Origin: Leptolyngbya sp. FACHB-60
GTDB lineage: Bacteria; Cyanobacteriota; Cyanobacteriia; Phormidesmidales; Phormidesmidaceae
Direction: 5' to 3'
DNA: 42,175 bases
Assembly: GCF_014695775.1 (NCBI RefSeq)
Contig: NZ_JACJOX010000056.1
Coordinates: forward strand, 1-42,175
Position numbers and translations under genes: made by a program
Part shown: piece after piece, positions 24,510 to 33,188 of the stretch
Layout of the letters: each line of letters begins with the position of its first letter
Position numbering within the stretch: the stretch's first letter is position 1
The notes under the pieces: generated by a model
Database searches by the model: none
What the model was told of the DNA's origin: nothing
Seen by the model: the letters and a program-made list of their open reading frames with translations, nothing else

Positions 24510-26819
24510 CTAGGGCAAGGGCAAAAATAGAGACGCTTGAAGCGATTGGCGCAGCTGGGGCGACAGCATACAGCCATCGCTATTCAGACACTCGACGAGC
24601 AGCAGCGTTGTGGTGTAGTAGTGCTTGAGCCGAGTTTTTTCTGACGGCGTGAAATGCCAGTCCTGGCCAATATGGTGGCGACGTTTGGCCACTTCCCGGG
24701 CCTGGTCGGCTACCTCCCGCACGGTGTCATCGTCATCGGCGGCATGGCCTTTGAGCCGCTGCCAGAGAGTTTTGAGGGTTTGGCGGGCTGGGGTGTCTAA
24801 ACTACCCGAATCTAGAGCAATTTGAATGGCAATTAGCATAACGGCATTGGCTGAACCAGCCGCGATGAGCTGAGCCCCGGCATTGGCCTGAGCATCGTAG
24901 GCTTGGGCCACGGCAATGGCCTCGGCCAGGCTCAGATCCTCCATCATGCGGGTGAGAAAGCTGGCGCAGACTAGCAGGTTAACGGTTTTATCTAAGGCCA
25001 GGGCCACGGCACGGTTTTCGTCGATATCAAAGTCAATATCGAAGCAGAAGGCGCGGGCAGCAGCGGGTTTGAAGAGGGTAAATTCTGGAGCGGTGGCGCG
25101 ATCGCTCACTTCTTGCAAAAACTGCTGTAGCCTGGGCGAATCGGCCAGAAGTTGGTCAATGGTCTGCTTCAGCGGCAGCAGCAGCAGCGAGGCATCCCGC
25201 AGCATTTCTGTGGTGAGTAAAATCACCTCTCGCCAGCGTTTGTCTGCTCCATGGTTCGCCAACTCTCGAAGAGCCTGTTCCAGCGCAAGGCTATTTATGG
25301 CGATCTCGCGGGCCACAAAAAACTCGTGAAACGTGAGGTGCGAAAAGGAGTAAATGCCCTTCGCCCGCTCGATCAGTAGGCCATGCTGAGCCTCAATAGA
25401 CCGCAAAATAACCTCGCTATCGATTTGCAGAGCTTCGGGAGCAGCATCGACCTCAGATAAGTTGCAGATGTAGTCGGCAATATGTCGTTCAGCAACACTT
25501 TCTTTAAAGAACAGATCTCTCCCCTTAAACGTAATTAGCGCCAGATAACTCAGTAAATCTTTTTTGCGCAGATGAGATAAGTTTTTGTAGACCTGATCAC
25601 GCTGAATACCGCGTTTCGCATCCCACTTTTTTAGCAGGGCATCGATGCCCTCTTTATAGAGTTCGGAACGGCTGCTAGGGAAGCCACATGACTCTTCGAA
25701 GGCCAGACAAATCAATGTCAGTAGTAGGGGACTTGTCGCTAGTTGTTTAAGGCGAGGACGCTGGTTAAGCTGCCTGAGAAATTGAGCTGACTTGACTGAT
25801 TTTTGGCTAAACCATTTAGACGCAAACGCTTCAATTTGATCCCAATCAAAATCGGCAACTTCAACCTCAGTAAATTTTTCAAATACATAATCCCATGACG
25901 CAATTCGGCAGGTTATAATAAACTGATTTTGCCGAAAACATTCTGAAAAAGCCCTGATTTCTTTGATAACACGCTGGTGATCTTCTCCTCTAACTTCATC
26001 CAGCCCGTCGAGCAACAGTAGCGCCTTACCAGCAGCAAAAAGCTGGTGAAAACTGTCGACTAAGTTTAAATTAACGGTTTCAATAGAAGGGTAGCAATCA
26101 GCGATATAGCCTAATAGGCTTGGTTCATCCTCTGCTTCAGCAAAATCTTTAAGTGTGATAAAGATAGGCACGTAGTCTGATTCAAACTTTCCTTCATTAC
26201 ACTGAATAGCCAGGTGTTTCAGAAAAGTAGTTTTGCCTGCCCCAGGCTTACCTAGGATGATTAATTTTCTATAGGTTTTAACGGCATCTAAAGCGGGCAT
26301 GCGTTCTTCGGCAATAGCCCCTAGGCCAAGACGTTCAAAATCACTGGCGTCACAACTGTGCAGCAACTCTTCTACGCGCCGGTAGCGACGACCGGAAATT
26401 TGTTCCAGGATATTGACGCTGGCATAGATGTCGTTGACCGCCACGGGATGAGACATGTCGAGCACCCGCATAGTGTCGCAGCGCTCGCGAATGCTGGGGT
26501 AGACCTGTCGCCGCAGGGTTTGCACTAGGGCATCAAGACTGGGTTGGGTAACGGTAGGGGGTGGTGCTGCTGGTGGATTGGGGGCTCTCGAGATAGGGGC
26601 AGCCAAGCCTGCGATCGCTTGCCAGTCGAGGCCCAAGCGCTCGCAGATCTGCATAAAAATCGCTTGAGAAATCGCCTCTCCCTTAAAGAAATTGGTGATT
26701 GGCTGACGACTACAGCCTACCTGCTCAGCTAGGCGAGCCTGAGTTAAGCCCATGCGGGTGAGAGCCTGACCGGCCATCTCAACCCCCTGGGATGTAGCCC
26801 TGAGGGAGGGCTTTGCCAT
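24510..26819 (-). CDS. HTH-NACHT domain NTPase (bNACHT-like)
   Basis: A 769-residue STAND NTPase. Residues about 20-65 form a Cro/Xre-like helix-turn-helix (LTQARLAEQVGCSRQPITNF), followed by a Pro-rich linker. The NACHT core has Walker A GKPGAGKT (190-197), Walker B LLLLDGLDEV (267-276) and sensor region FIITCRIASWDY. The winged-helix part contains FSHLTFHEFFVAREIA, typical of NACHT proteins. The C-terminal 250 residues are helical (SLAEAIAVAQAYDAQANAG, EVADQAREVAKRRHHIGQDW). Bacterial NACHT proteins include anti-phage sensors; a sensing or regulatory role here is inference. Start at ATG 26819 with AGGA 8 bases upstream; the adjacent GTG gives one more residue. Its upstream region carries five 11-bp direct repeats. 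No partner effector gene is fused or adjacent on the same strand. Confidence 0.88.
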   Translation of the reverse strand: MAKPSLRATSQGVEMAGQALTRMGLTQARLAEQVGCSRQPITNFFKGEAISQAIFMQICERLGLDWQAIAGLAAPISRAPNPPAAPPPTVTQPSLDALVQTLRRQVYPSIRERCDTMRVLDMSHPVAVNDIYASVNILEQISGRRYRRVEELLHSCDASDFERLGLGAIAEERMPALDAVKTYRKLIILGKPGAGKTTFLKHLAIQCNEGKFESDYVPIFITLKDFAEAEDEPSLLGYIADCYPSIETVNLNLVDSFHQLFAAGKALLLLDGLDEVRGEDHQRVIKEIRAFSECFRQNQFIITCRIASWDYVFEKFTEVEVADFDWDQIEAFASKWFSQKSVKSAQFLRQLNQRPRLKQLATSPLLLTLICLAFEESCGFPSSRSELYKEGIDALLKKWDAKRGIQRDQVYKNLSHLRKKDLLSYLALITFKGRDLFFKESVAERHIADYICNLSEVDAAPEALQIDSEVILRSIEAQHGLLIERAKGIYSFSHLTFHEFFVAREIAINSLALEQALRELANHGADKRWREVILLTTEMLRDASLLLLPLKQTIDQLLADSPRLQQFLQEVSDRATAPEFTLFKPAAARAFCFDIDFDIDENRAVALALDKTVNLLVCASFLTRMMEDLSLAEAIAVAQAYDAQANAGAQLIAAGSANAVMLIAIQIALDSGSLDTPARQTLKTLWQRLKGHAADDDDTVREVADQAREVAKRRHHIGQDWHFTPSEKTRLKHYYTTTLLLVECLNSDGCMLSPQLRQSLQASLFLPLP

Positions 26820-26858
26820 CACAAAATTCCTAACCTACAACGCCTCCATTCTACTTAA

Positions 26859-26913
26859 CCCAGGCAAAACCCAGGCAAAACCCAGGCAAAACCCAGGCAT
26901 TACCCTGACAAAA
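26859..26913. repeat. Five 11-bp direct repeats upstream of the NACHT gene
   Basis: Three perfect units CCCAGGCAAAA, then CCCAGGCATTA and CCCTGACAAAA, head to tail. They begin 40 bases upstream of the NACHT start codon. The 11-base period is about one helical turn, which would place identical sites on one face of the DNA. This fits operator-like binding, possibly by the gene's own HTH domain. Confidence 0.85.
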
Positions 26914-27348
26914 GCTTAGCCTTACAGCCCTTTTTAGGATTTAATCAAACTTTACTTTACTTTTACTCAGCATTTAAGTAGGATTTACCTCATCAGTTCC
27001 ACAGACCCTATGGGCAGAACCTCCAGTAAGACCTGCTGAAACGCGATCGGCCTCGGAGGGCATTGCTCGTCTGGTTGAGTCGCGTATTAGTAGTCAACTC
27101 TTGCTTGACATTGCTCGTTCTGCGGTGCCTAACCATGCTCAATCTACCTGCCAGCACACAGGGGCGATCGCCCACCCCGTGGCGTAGGTTGTTTGAACCA
27201 GTTGTTAGACGGCTTAGGTTATGGGTTGGGAAAGACTTGCAAGGTTACTGGTTAGCATCCAGCTTCTTGTAAAAAATAGATTTCATACATAGTTGAGTTT
27301 CTTCAGGAGATAGACCACTAGAAGCAACTTTTCTCAGAGGTAGGGTTT
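26914..27348. other. Divergent intergenic region, possible relic
   Basis: About 435 bases between the NACHT and DUF2207-like genes. It has an AT-rich part with repeated TTTACTTT words (about 26945-26970). A plus-strand frame (about 26980-27186) contains EGIARLVESRISSQLLLDIA but has no start codon, so it is at most a relic. A HIP1 site lies near 27165. No promoter was assigned. Confidence 0.4.
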
Positions 27349-28476
27349 ATGGATAACCGATTAATGAAGATGAACTCTCGACAGATAGAGTTATGCAAAC
27401 GAATTCACGCATTTTCGTTGAACCAGCCAGATACTCAATGCGCGAATCACTTCAGGTTTAATTCTCAAAAATTTTGCCGAATTGCAGCTATATTTACTGC
27501 AATTTTGGTGACTATTCTGATTTTAATTACTCATGTTAGTGCATCAAGTGTTCCATTCTACTGGAATTTCATTCAGGTAGAAATGGATGTTCAACCTAAT
27601 GGTGATATGTGGGTAACAGAAACACAGCATTATGTCTTCACAGCCAATTATGCGAACGAACGCTATCGCTACATTCCTTTGGGCAAGGTGGACAACATTA
27701 CGGATGTCACGGTGACAGAAAATGGACAGCGAGTTGATGCAACGACAGGAACCCAAAATAATCAACGGTGGATTCGCTGGCAGCATTCTCTGAACCCGCC
27801 TGAATCCCATGTGTTTGTGCTTAAGTATCGGGTTGTCGGCGGGCTACACATTAACGGTGACGAAACTCAGGTTTATTGGAAAGCCATTTTTGCCGATCGC
27901 GAAGCCCCTGTCCTATCTAGCGCTGTTACTGTTCACTTACCCGATGTTCTGTCAGGTCAAGTCCTCGGCTACAGTGCCTATGGAGTTCCTGCTACTAGCC
28001 GAACGATTGATGCAACAACTTTTGAATTCGTTGCAAATCAGGCATTGCAACCTGGAGATGAATTTGAAGTACAGGTTGTCTTTCCTTCATCAATTTTGCA
28101 TCTGTCTCAACCGCAATGGCAGCAGGTCGGGTTTGATGAATTTGACGAATTTCAATTTTATTTAGATGCCTTCCCCGTCTTAATAGGCTTACTAAGTCCC
28201 TTCTTCCTTGTGAAGATGATTATCGCTCGTCGTTGTCCACGTTGTAGAAAGTTTACGCTCGAAACTCAATCTAAAGTCTTGTTTTATCCAACATCTCAAT
28301 TCAATGGCACTAGGCGAGTCATTCAACACTGCAACAATCGTGAATGTTCTTACCATCGCGAGTTTGAAGAAACTATTTTCTATAGTGATGGTGGCGACGG
28401 TGGTGGCGACGGTGGTGGCGGCGGTGGCGGTGGTGGCGGTGGCGGTGGTGGCGGTGGCGGTGGTGGCGGTGGTTGA
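27349..28476 (+). CDS. DUF2207-like membrane protein with poly-Gly tail
   Basis: A 375-residue membrane protein. One helix (IAAIFTAILVTILILITHVS, about 45-64) is followed by an extracytoplasmic beta-rich domain of the DUF2207 type: QVEMDVQPNGDMWVTETQHY, YRYIPLGKVDNITDVTV, QVYWKAIFADREAPVLS. A second helix (DAFPVLIGLLSPFFLVKMII) leads to a cytoplasmic four-cysteine zinc-ribbon-like segment (RRCPRCRKFT, HCNNRECSYH) and a tail of more than 20 glycines. The first residues after Met8 (MNSRQIELCKRIHAFSLNQP) resemble the N-terminus of cyanobacterial glycine-rich-domain/TIGR04222 proteins, so the 5' end may be a fusion. The function is unknown; DUF2207 proteins are predicted membrane proteins. ATG at 27349, with ATGs at 27364 and 27370 as alternatives. 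Confidence 0.75.
   Translation: MDNRLMKMNSRQIELCKRIHAFSLNQPDTQCANHFRFNSQKFCRIAAIFTAILVTILILITHVSASSVPFYWNFIQVEMDVQPNGDMWVTETQHYVFTANYANERYRYIPLGKVDNITDVTVTENGQRVDATTGTQNNQRWIRWQHSLNPPESHVFVLKYRVVGGLHINGDETQVYWKAIFADREAPVLSSAVTVHLPDVLSGQVLGYSAYGVPATSRTIDATTFEFVANQALQPGDEFEVQVVFPSSILHLSQPQWQQVGFDEFDEFQFYLDAFPVLIGLLSPFFLVKMIIARRCPRCRKFTLETQSKVLFYPTSQFNGTRRVIQHCNNRECSYHREFEETIFYSDGGDGGGDGGGGGGGGGGGGGGGGGGGGG
28389..28473 (+). repeat. GGTGGC microsatellite coding poly-Gly
   Basis: An almost pure (GGTGGC)n / (GGT)n tract that codes for the glycine tail of the preceding gene and ends at its TGA. The trinucleotide period makes length change in frame likely. It also marks the border with a decayed gene directly downstream. 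Confidence 0.9.
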
Positions 28477-28480
28477 TTGA

Positions 28481-28886
28481 AAGCCCCCAATAGCCGTTAC
28501 CTGTGAGCCACTGGCCTCTGGCCAGATTGGCTGCACCCCCACCTATCGAGCCCTGTTGCTGTTGTGGGACTGGGCGATTCCGGCAGTTGACGCTGTCCAG
28601 GTTGTACCTCGCATCTACACCACAGACGACGGCGGCCAAACGGCTTGTTACCTGGCGATTTTACAAGCCCAAGATGAGGAATATCTGATCAAAGCCTATG
28701 CCCGCAACACTGACCCAGAGCTAGAAATTCTGCAACATCGCATTTATCAATTCAACCAAAACCGTGATGGTAGTCTAGCGGTCTTCTGTTGATTACAATC
28801 CCTGGCAGCCCGTCATCAGTGTCCTGGCGAACTTAGGGATACTTTTGCTGCCGATAATTCAATTCTTAGCAGTTGTTGGGCATTAA
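28481..28886 (+). pseudogene. Frameshifted 3' part of a conserved cyanobacterial membrane protein
   Basis: Directly after the poly-Gly gene a frame reads IAVTCEPLASGQIGCTPTYR, then VQVVPRIYTTDDGGQTACYL, ending in NQNRDGSLAV and a TGA at 28790-28792. One base over, the coding sense continues as SVDYNPWQPVISVLANLG and a hydrophobic end (ILLLPIIQFLAVVGH) to TAA at 28884-28886. This order (Cys-x-x-x-x-x-Gln-x-x-Cys strand, a strand with YL, then NP-SL-V-D and a TM helix) resembles a cyanobacterial family of small membrane proteins of unknown function. The 5' end is missing and no start codon is present in the conserved part, so the copy looks dead: deleted at the 5' side and frameshifted at the 3' side. 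A TTG at 28556 is the only possible internal start. Confidence 0.7.
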
Positions 28887-29035
28887 TACTCTACTTTTCT
28901 GATTGGTTTGGCGATCGCTCAAGAGCCGCCAACTCTCGACGCTCAGCAGCTAATGCTTATCGTACCTGCCTCAACGCTCTAGCTTCAGGCCGATCGTTTG
29001 CAGGCCTCAAAATTCGTTATTTGGGACTTCCCGCT

Positions 29036-29683
29036 ATGGCTATCTATTCCCGACAGTATAGGTATCATCTCCCCCATACACTGATTTTATTGGTAGCTAT
29101 AGCTCTAGGCAGTTTTGGGATAGTGCTGTGGCTGGGATTGCGTTGGATTGTGGTCGCGATTATTAGCACGGCAGCGATCGCAGCTTGGCAGCGAAAACTC
29201 GACCGGCACAGGCAAATACTTTCGACAACTAATGCGACTGATCTCTTGCAAAAAGACGTTTTTCTAAGCCACCTAAATCATGTAGAGCACCAATATTCAG
29301 ATATTCCTCACTCGTTCTGGGCATTGGCTCGGCAACGAGCAGAAGCTATCCAAGCCGTTGCGGACAAAATTGCAAAAAAAGAGTCAGCCTTTATCCCTGA
29401 TTTGCTAGAGATCCTGCACACCGTATTGGATTTAGTCGAACAGTTGGCCCAGGCTCTGAGGGCCATTCGGGAGGTAAAAACCTACCACTATCAACAGCTC
29501 GCTCAGCAGCAGTTATATAGCAGCCAAAAACGACTTGAGCAAACCCACACCCAACTGCAAGAACTGCGCGACCAGATGATTTTAGATACCTTGCAGCAGC
29601 CATCGTTGACGTCGTCGGCTGGAATTACAACCTGGCTACAAACCCTGATCGCAGAGAACGAAAACGGCCTTTTAGGAGAGTAG
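29036..29683 (+). CDS. Two-TM helical membrane protein, unknown function
   Basis: A 215-residue protein. Two close hydrophobic segments near the N-terminus (HTLILLVAIALGSFGIVLWL and LRWIVVAIISTAAIAAW) are followed by about 150 residues of helix and coiled coil, rich in Gln, Glu and Leu (EILHTVLDLVEQLAQALRA, QQQLYSSQKRLEQTHTQLQE). The hairpin-plus-helix build resembles XpaC-type proteins, which in other bacteria occur near TelA and VWA proteins; this is a likeness of architecture, not a proven homology. The start is ATG 29036; an open TTG at 29021 is an alternative. The next gene starts 6 bases after its stop, so it is coupled to the SBP-VWA lipoprotein. Confidence 0.75.
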   Translation: MAIYSRQYRYHLPHTLILLVAIALGSFGIVLWLGLRWIVVAIISTAAIAAWQRKLDRHRQILSTTNATDLLQKDVFLSHLNHVEHQYSDIPHSFWALARQRAEAIQAVADKIAKKESAFIPDLLEILHTVLDLVEQLAQALRAIREVKTYHYQQLAQQQLYSSQKRLEQTHTQLQELRDQMILDTLQQPSLTSSAGITTWLQTLIAENENGLLGE

Positions 29684-29689
29684 AGCACG

Positions 29690-31441
29690 ATGAAACGACT
29701 ACGCTTTAAACTTTGGTTAGGGGTGGGGCTATGCCTGAGTGGGCTATGGGCCTGTAGCTCTCTGCCGCCAATCCCTGGTAGGTCAATCCAGTCCTTTGAA
29801 TCTGCCGATCGCTACCTGCACCAAAGACTTTTGCCTAAGGTTCAGGTCGAGTCTCAGCTCGTCTCAGATACATCTGCCTACAGTGCGGTCATTCCGCCCT
29901 TGGCCGACGCAGTGCCCGACCCCAACACCTATCCGCTGCACGGGGCGCAGCCCACCAGCAATGCCGAGGTAGTCTACATCGAGATCTACAGCTCTGCCGA
30001 AAAGGCCAACGGCAATCGCGCCGATGAGCGCTGGCTCGTAGATGTGGCTGAGGCGTTTAATCAGCGGCGGCAGACGCTTCCCTCCGGGCAGGTGATTCAG
30101 GTGGGGGTGCGCAACATTCCATCAGGGTTGGGGGCACAAATAATAGCCGCGAAGAAAGGTAAGCCCGCAGGCTATACCCCAGCCCACGAGCTGTGGCTAG
30201 AATTGCTCAAGGCCGACGGGGTAGCGGTGACCCCAATCGCACCAGCGTTAGTCGCAAATCAGGCGATTTTTGCCCTCCAGCCCCAGGTGTACGAAACCCT
30301 GTTTGAGAGGGGAGAGGTAACCTTCGATCGCGTGGTTGCGGCTATCTTGGCAGGAGAGTTTGAGGTGGGCTTTTGCAACCCTTACATTGCCTCTCCGGCG
30401 CTTAATTTTCTGCATACGCTGCTCTGGCGAGCGGCGGGACATGACCAAACCGGTGCCCCGTTGCAGGTAGAGGATTTAGATAATCCAGCGGTGAACTCAG
30501 TGTTTGCTGCCTTTCAACAGCAGATTGCCCTGACAACCCCCACCTACCTCGATTTAAAGCAAATTTGGCGGCAAGACCCCGATGCCTTTCAGGCCATTAT
30601 TATGTCGCGCCAGAGCTTTGTGAACTTAAAAAAGGAGCCGGAGTTTGCTCACCTGGTGGAGATTCCTTTTGGAGTACCTGAAACCTCGCCGCTAGTCGCA
30701 TTTGATTGGACAAGCCCAGCCGAACGTGAAGCCTTAAAAGCTTTTGCCGCCTTTGCCACCGCTGCCCCTATGCAGGAACAAGCGATTCAGCAGGGTCACG
30801 TGCAGACCGACTATCTCAAGCAGGGCAACTTTCCACCGCTGCCCTCTGGGGAGGTGCTGAAGGCGGCGCAAGCCTTTTGGAAGCAGCGCAAAGACGGAGG
30901 TCGCACTGTTTACATGGAGCTGGTGGTGGATACCAGCGGCTCGATGGATCAAAATAACCGACTCAAGGCTGTGCAGGAGGCACTGCGGTTCGCCAGCCAG
31001 CAGATTAACCCCGGCAACCAAATTGGGTTGGTAACCTTCAGTGATCGCGCCATTCGTCGCATTCATCTGGCTCCCTTTAATGAGCTAGAGCAAAAGCGGC
31101 TGTTTACCGCTATTAACCAGCTTCAGCCCGATGGCGCTACGGCCCTATACGACGGACTGGCGGTGGCCCTAGCCGAGTTGATGGAAATGCAAAAAACAGA
31201 TCCCGACGGCCAGTTTTGTCTGCTGTTGTTGACAGACGGCGATCGCACCGACGGCCTCAAATTCAACCAAATTAAGGAGGTGATCCGGCAGAGCGGTGTG
31301 CGCGTGTATCCCATCGCCTACGGCGAGGTCAACCATCGGGAACTAGCGGCGATCGCGGCCATCCGAGAAAGCGCCGTCTACGAAGGCACCCCTGAAAAAG
31401 TTCAAGTTTTACTCAGAGATCTGTTTCAAACCAACCTGTGA
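29690..31441 (+). CDS. Lipoprotein with solute-binding-like and VWA domains
   Basis: A 583-residue lipoprotein. The lipobox SGLWAC gives Cys22 as the lipidated residue, so it is anchored in a membrane facing the periplasm. Residues about 90-385 form a periplasmic solute-binding-type domain (VVYIEIYSSAEKANGNR, VGVRNIPSGLGAQIIAAKKG, EVGFCNPYIASPALNFLHTL). Residues about 405-580 form a von Willebrand A domain with an intact metal site (VVDTSGSMDQNNR at 414-419, the Thr loop PDGATALYDGLA, and LLLTDGDRTDG). The join suggests ligand binding coupled to metal-dependent protein adhesion; the ligand is unknown. It sits between the two-TM helical gene (6 bases upstream) and the kinase gene (33 bases downstream). 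A ribosome binding site AGGAG precedes the ATG. Confidence 0.9.
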   Translation: MKRLRFKLWLGVGLCLSGLWACSSLPPIPGRSIQSFESADRYLHQRLLPKVQVESQLVSDTSAYSAVIPPLADAVPDPNTYPLHGAQPTSNAEVVYIEIYSSAEKANGNRADERWLVDVAEAFNQRRQTLPSGQVIQVGVRNIPSGLGAQIIAAKKGKPAGYTPAHELWLELLKADGVAVTPIAPALVANQAIFALQPQVYETLFERGEVTFDRVVAAILAGEFEVGFCNPYIASPALNFLHTLLWRAAGHDQTGAPLQVEDLDNPAVNSVFAAFQQQIALTTPTYLDLKQIWRQDPDAFQAIIMSRQSFVNLKKEPEFAHLVEIPFGVPETSPLVAFDWTSPAEREALKAFAAFATAAPMQEQAIQQGHVQTDYLKQGNFPPLPSGEVLKAAQAFWKQRKDGGRTVYMELVVDTSGSMDQNNRLKAVQEALRFASQQINPGNQIGLVTFSDRAIRRIHLAPFNELEQKRLFTAINQLQPDGATALYDGLAVALAELMEMQKTDPDGQFCLLLLTDGDRTDGLKFNQIKEVIRQSGVRVYPIAYGEVNHRELAAIAAIRESAVYEGTPEKVQVLLRDLFQTNL

Positions 31442-31474
31442 TCGCGTCGTTATGGGCTAAGAGGGCAAACCCTG

Positions 31475-32950
31475 GTGCGAAATACGGCAATGCTTTCTGA
31501 CAATCCTTGGTTAATGTTCCGACAAACAACTCCTGGTAAGACCATGGAATCACTTATTGGCCACACCCTACATAACCGTTATCACGTTCAGAGATTACTG
31601 AGCCGACAAATTGGGCGCAGAACCTTTTTGGCAACTGATTTAGAAACTCAATCGCCCGTTGTTGTCAAGGTACTGCTGTTTGGCCCCGACTTTACCTGGG
31701 ACGATCTCAAACTTTTTGAGCGCGAAGCCGAAACTCTGAAAGCTCTTGATCATCCGGCTATTCCTAAATATCTTGACAGCTTTGATGTCAGTACTGACCT
31801 AGGTCAGGGGTTTGCCCTGGTGCAGAGCTATATCGATGCGGTGTCTCTTGAGGTAGCGGCACAGGCAGGGAGACGGTTTTCTGAGGCAGAAATAGTAGAT
31901 ATTGCCAAGCAATTGCTCACGATTTTGGTCTATCTCCACGAACATGCTCCGGCAGTCATTCACCGCGATATTAAACCCAGCAATGTCTTGCTTTCAGATC
32001 GATTTGGGCATCGCGCGGGCAATCTCTATTTAATAGACTTTGGCTCGGTACAAACCGTTACCGACAAGAAGAATGGCACCATTACGATTGTTGGTAGCTA
32101 TGGCTATATCCCTCTGGAGCAGTTCACCGGACAAACCATCCCAGCTTCAGACTTATACAGTCTCGGGATGACCCTAGTTTACTTAATTGCGGGTAAGCAT
32201 CCAGCCGATCTAGGCCAGGTCAATGGCAGAATTCAATTTGACAGCACTGCTATTAGCAAGCGGTTTGCTCGATGGCTCGAAAAAATGACCCACCTACAGC
32301 TAGACAAACGGTTTGAATCAGCTCGGGCAGCGCTGACAGCGCTCGAATCTGAGGATGGTAGCTATTGTAGCTATCCCAATTTAAAGCCCGAGAAGAGCCA
32401 GATTGAGATTTTTCGTGATCGCGATCGCATCGCAATCAAGATTTTACAACCATTGCCTTCAATCCCCTCTTCTGCAAGTTTGAGTTTTATTGCTGCTAGC
32501 TTCTTCGCTTTAATGACGATTAGCGCGAGCGGGGTGCTGATCATGACGGCGATTATTTTCTTAGTCATATATGCCGTTCAAAAAACACCTTTTTATTCAG
32601 TTATAACCATTGAACGCAACGGGAAAATTAAAAAATTTCTGAAAATCAACCAGATTCAATGGGATGTTCAATCGTTGGTAGGAGGGAACGTCAACCTTTT
32701 GACCTATAGCCCCGGATATACGTTTGATCGCTACATCAATGAGCGTGGGCGCACCATTAGGGGCGGCGAGGTAACTATTTCTCCTAAACTGACTATTTTT
32801 GTAGGCAGAATTGAATGCGTGGTAGGACATTCACTCCTCTCCCATGCTGAACTGTGGTGGCTAGGGCAAGAACTCAGCGACTTTCTAGATCTAGAACTGC
32901 AAGTTGTCTACTCTACCCCCAAGCTTCCTGAGAACAGGGAACATTATTAA
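31475..32950 (+). CDS. Membrane Ser/Thr protein kinase, 3' end altered by duplication
   Basis: A 491-residue Hanks-type kinase. The Gly loop is degenerate (LLSRQIGRRTFLAT), but Lys65 (VVVKVLLF), the catalytic loop HRDIKPSN (163-170) and DFG (188-190, IDFGSVQ) are present, so it should be active. A helix pair (SFIAASFFALMTISASGVLI, then IIFLVIYAV) follows at about 340-370. The C-terminal 110 residues are a beta-rich domain of unknown type (SVITIERNGKIKKFL, GGEVTISPKLTIFVG). The frame ends LPENREHY because a direct duplication of this domain begins out of frame; the original C-terminus is preserved in the second copy (LPEQDGGGG). The start is GTG 31475 with GAGGG nine bases upstream; ATG 31490 and 31544 are alternatives. 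Confidence 0.88.
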   Translation: MRNTAMLSDNPWLMFRQTTPGKTMESLIGHTLHNRYHVQRLLSRQIGRRTFLATDLETQSPVVVKVLLFGPDFTWDDLKLFEREAETLKALDHPAIPKYLDSFDVSTDLGQGFALVQSYIDAVSLEVAAQAGRRFSEAEIVDIAKQLLTILVYLHEHAPAVIHRDIKPSNVLLSDRFGHRAGNLYLIDFGSVQTVTDKKNGTITIVGSYGYIPLEQFTGQTIPASDLYSLGMTLVYLIAGKHPADLGQVNGRIQFDSTAISKRFARWLEKMTHLQLDKRFESARAALTALESEDGSYCSYPNLKPEKSQIEIFRDRDRIAIKILQPLPSIPSSASLSFIAASFFALMTISASGVLIMTAIIFLVIYAVQKTPFYSVITIERNGKIKKFLKINQIQWDVQSLVGGNVNLLTYSPGYTFDRYINERGRTIRGGEVTISPKLTIFVGRIECVVGHSLLSHAELWWLGQELSDFLDLELQVVYSTPKLPENREHY

Positions 32951-33188
32951 CCTTTTGACCTACAGCCCCGGATATACGTTTGATCGCTACATCAATGAGC
33001 ATGGGCGCACCATTAGGGGCGGCGAGGTAACTATTTCTCCTAAACTGACTATTTTTGTAGGCAGAGTTGAATGCGTGGTAGGGCATCCACTCCTCTCCCA
33101 TGCTGAACTGTGGTGGCTAGGGCAAGAACTCAGCGACTTTCTAGATCTAGAACTGCAAGTTGTCTACTCTACCCCCAAGCTTCCTGAG
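32683..33188 (+). repeat. Recent tandem duplication of the kinase 3' domain
   Basis: Segment 32693-32932 recurs at 32949-33188 with five differences in 240 bases, all transitions. Both copies are preceded by AGGGAAC (32683-32689 and 32936-32942). The offset is 256 bases, or 253 counted from AGGGAAC, because copy 2 has three extra bases (codes GNIIN instead of GNVN). Confidence 0.95.

Noticed and set aside
26859..26913. CRISPR array or plasmid iterons
   Set aside because: Units are 11 bp without spacers, and there is no replication gene or cas gene; a promoter repeat fits better.
26980..27186. Open frame containing EGIARLVESRISSQLLLDIA as a gene
   Set aside because: No start codon in the frame and no recognisable family; reported only as a possible relic.
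27190..27230. attC-like or integron core site (GTTAGAC)
   Set aside because: No paired core, no palindromic body and no integrase nearby.
28192..28639. Minus-strand Thr- and His-rich frames across the GGTGGC tract
   Set aside because: They are the antisense of the poly-Gly repeat; the low-complexity composition comes from the microsatellite.
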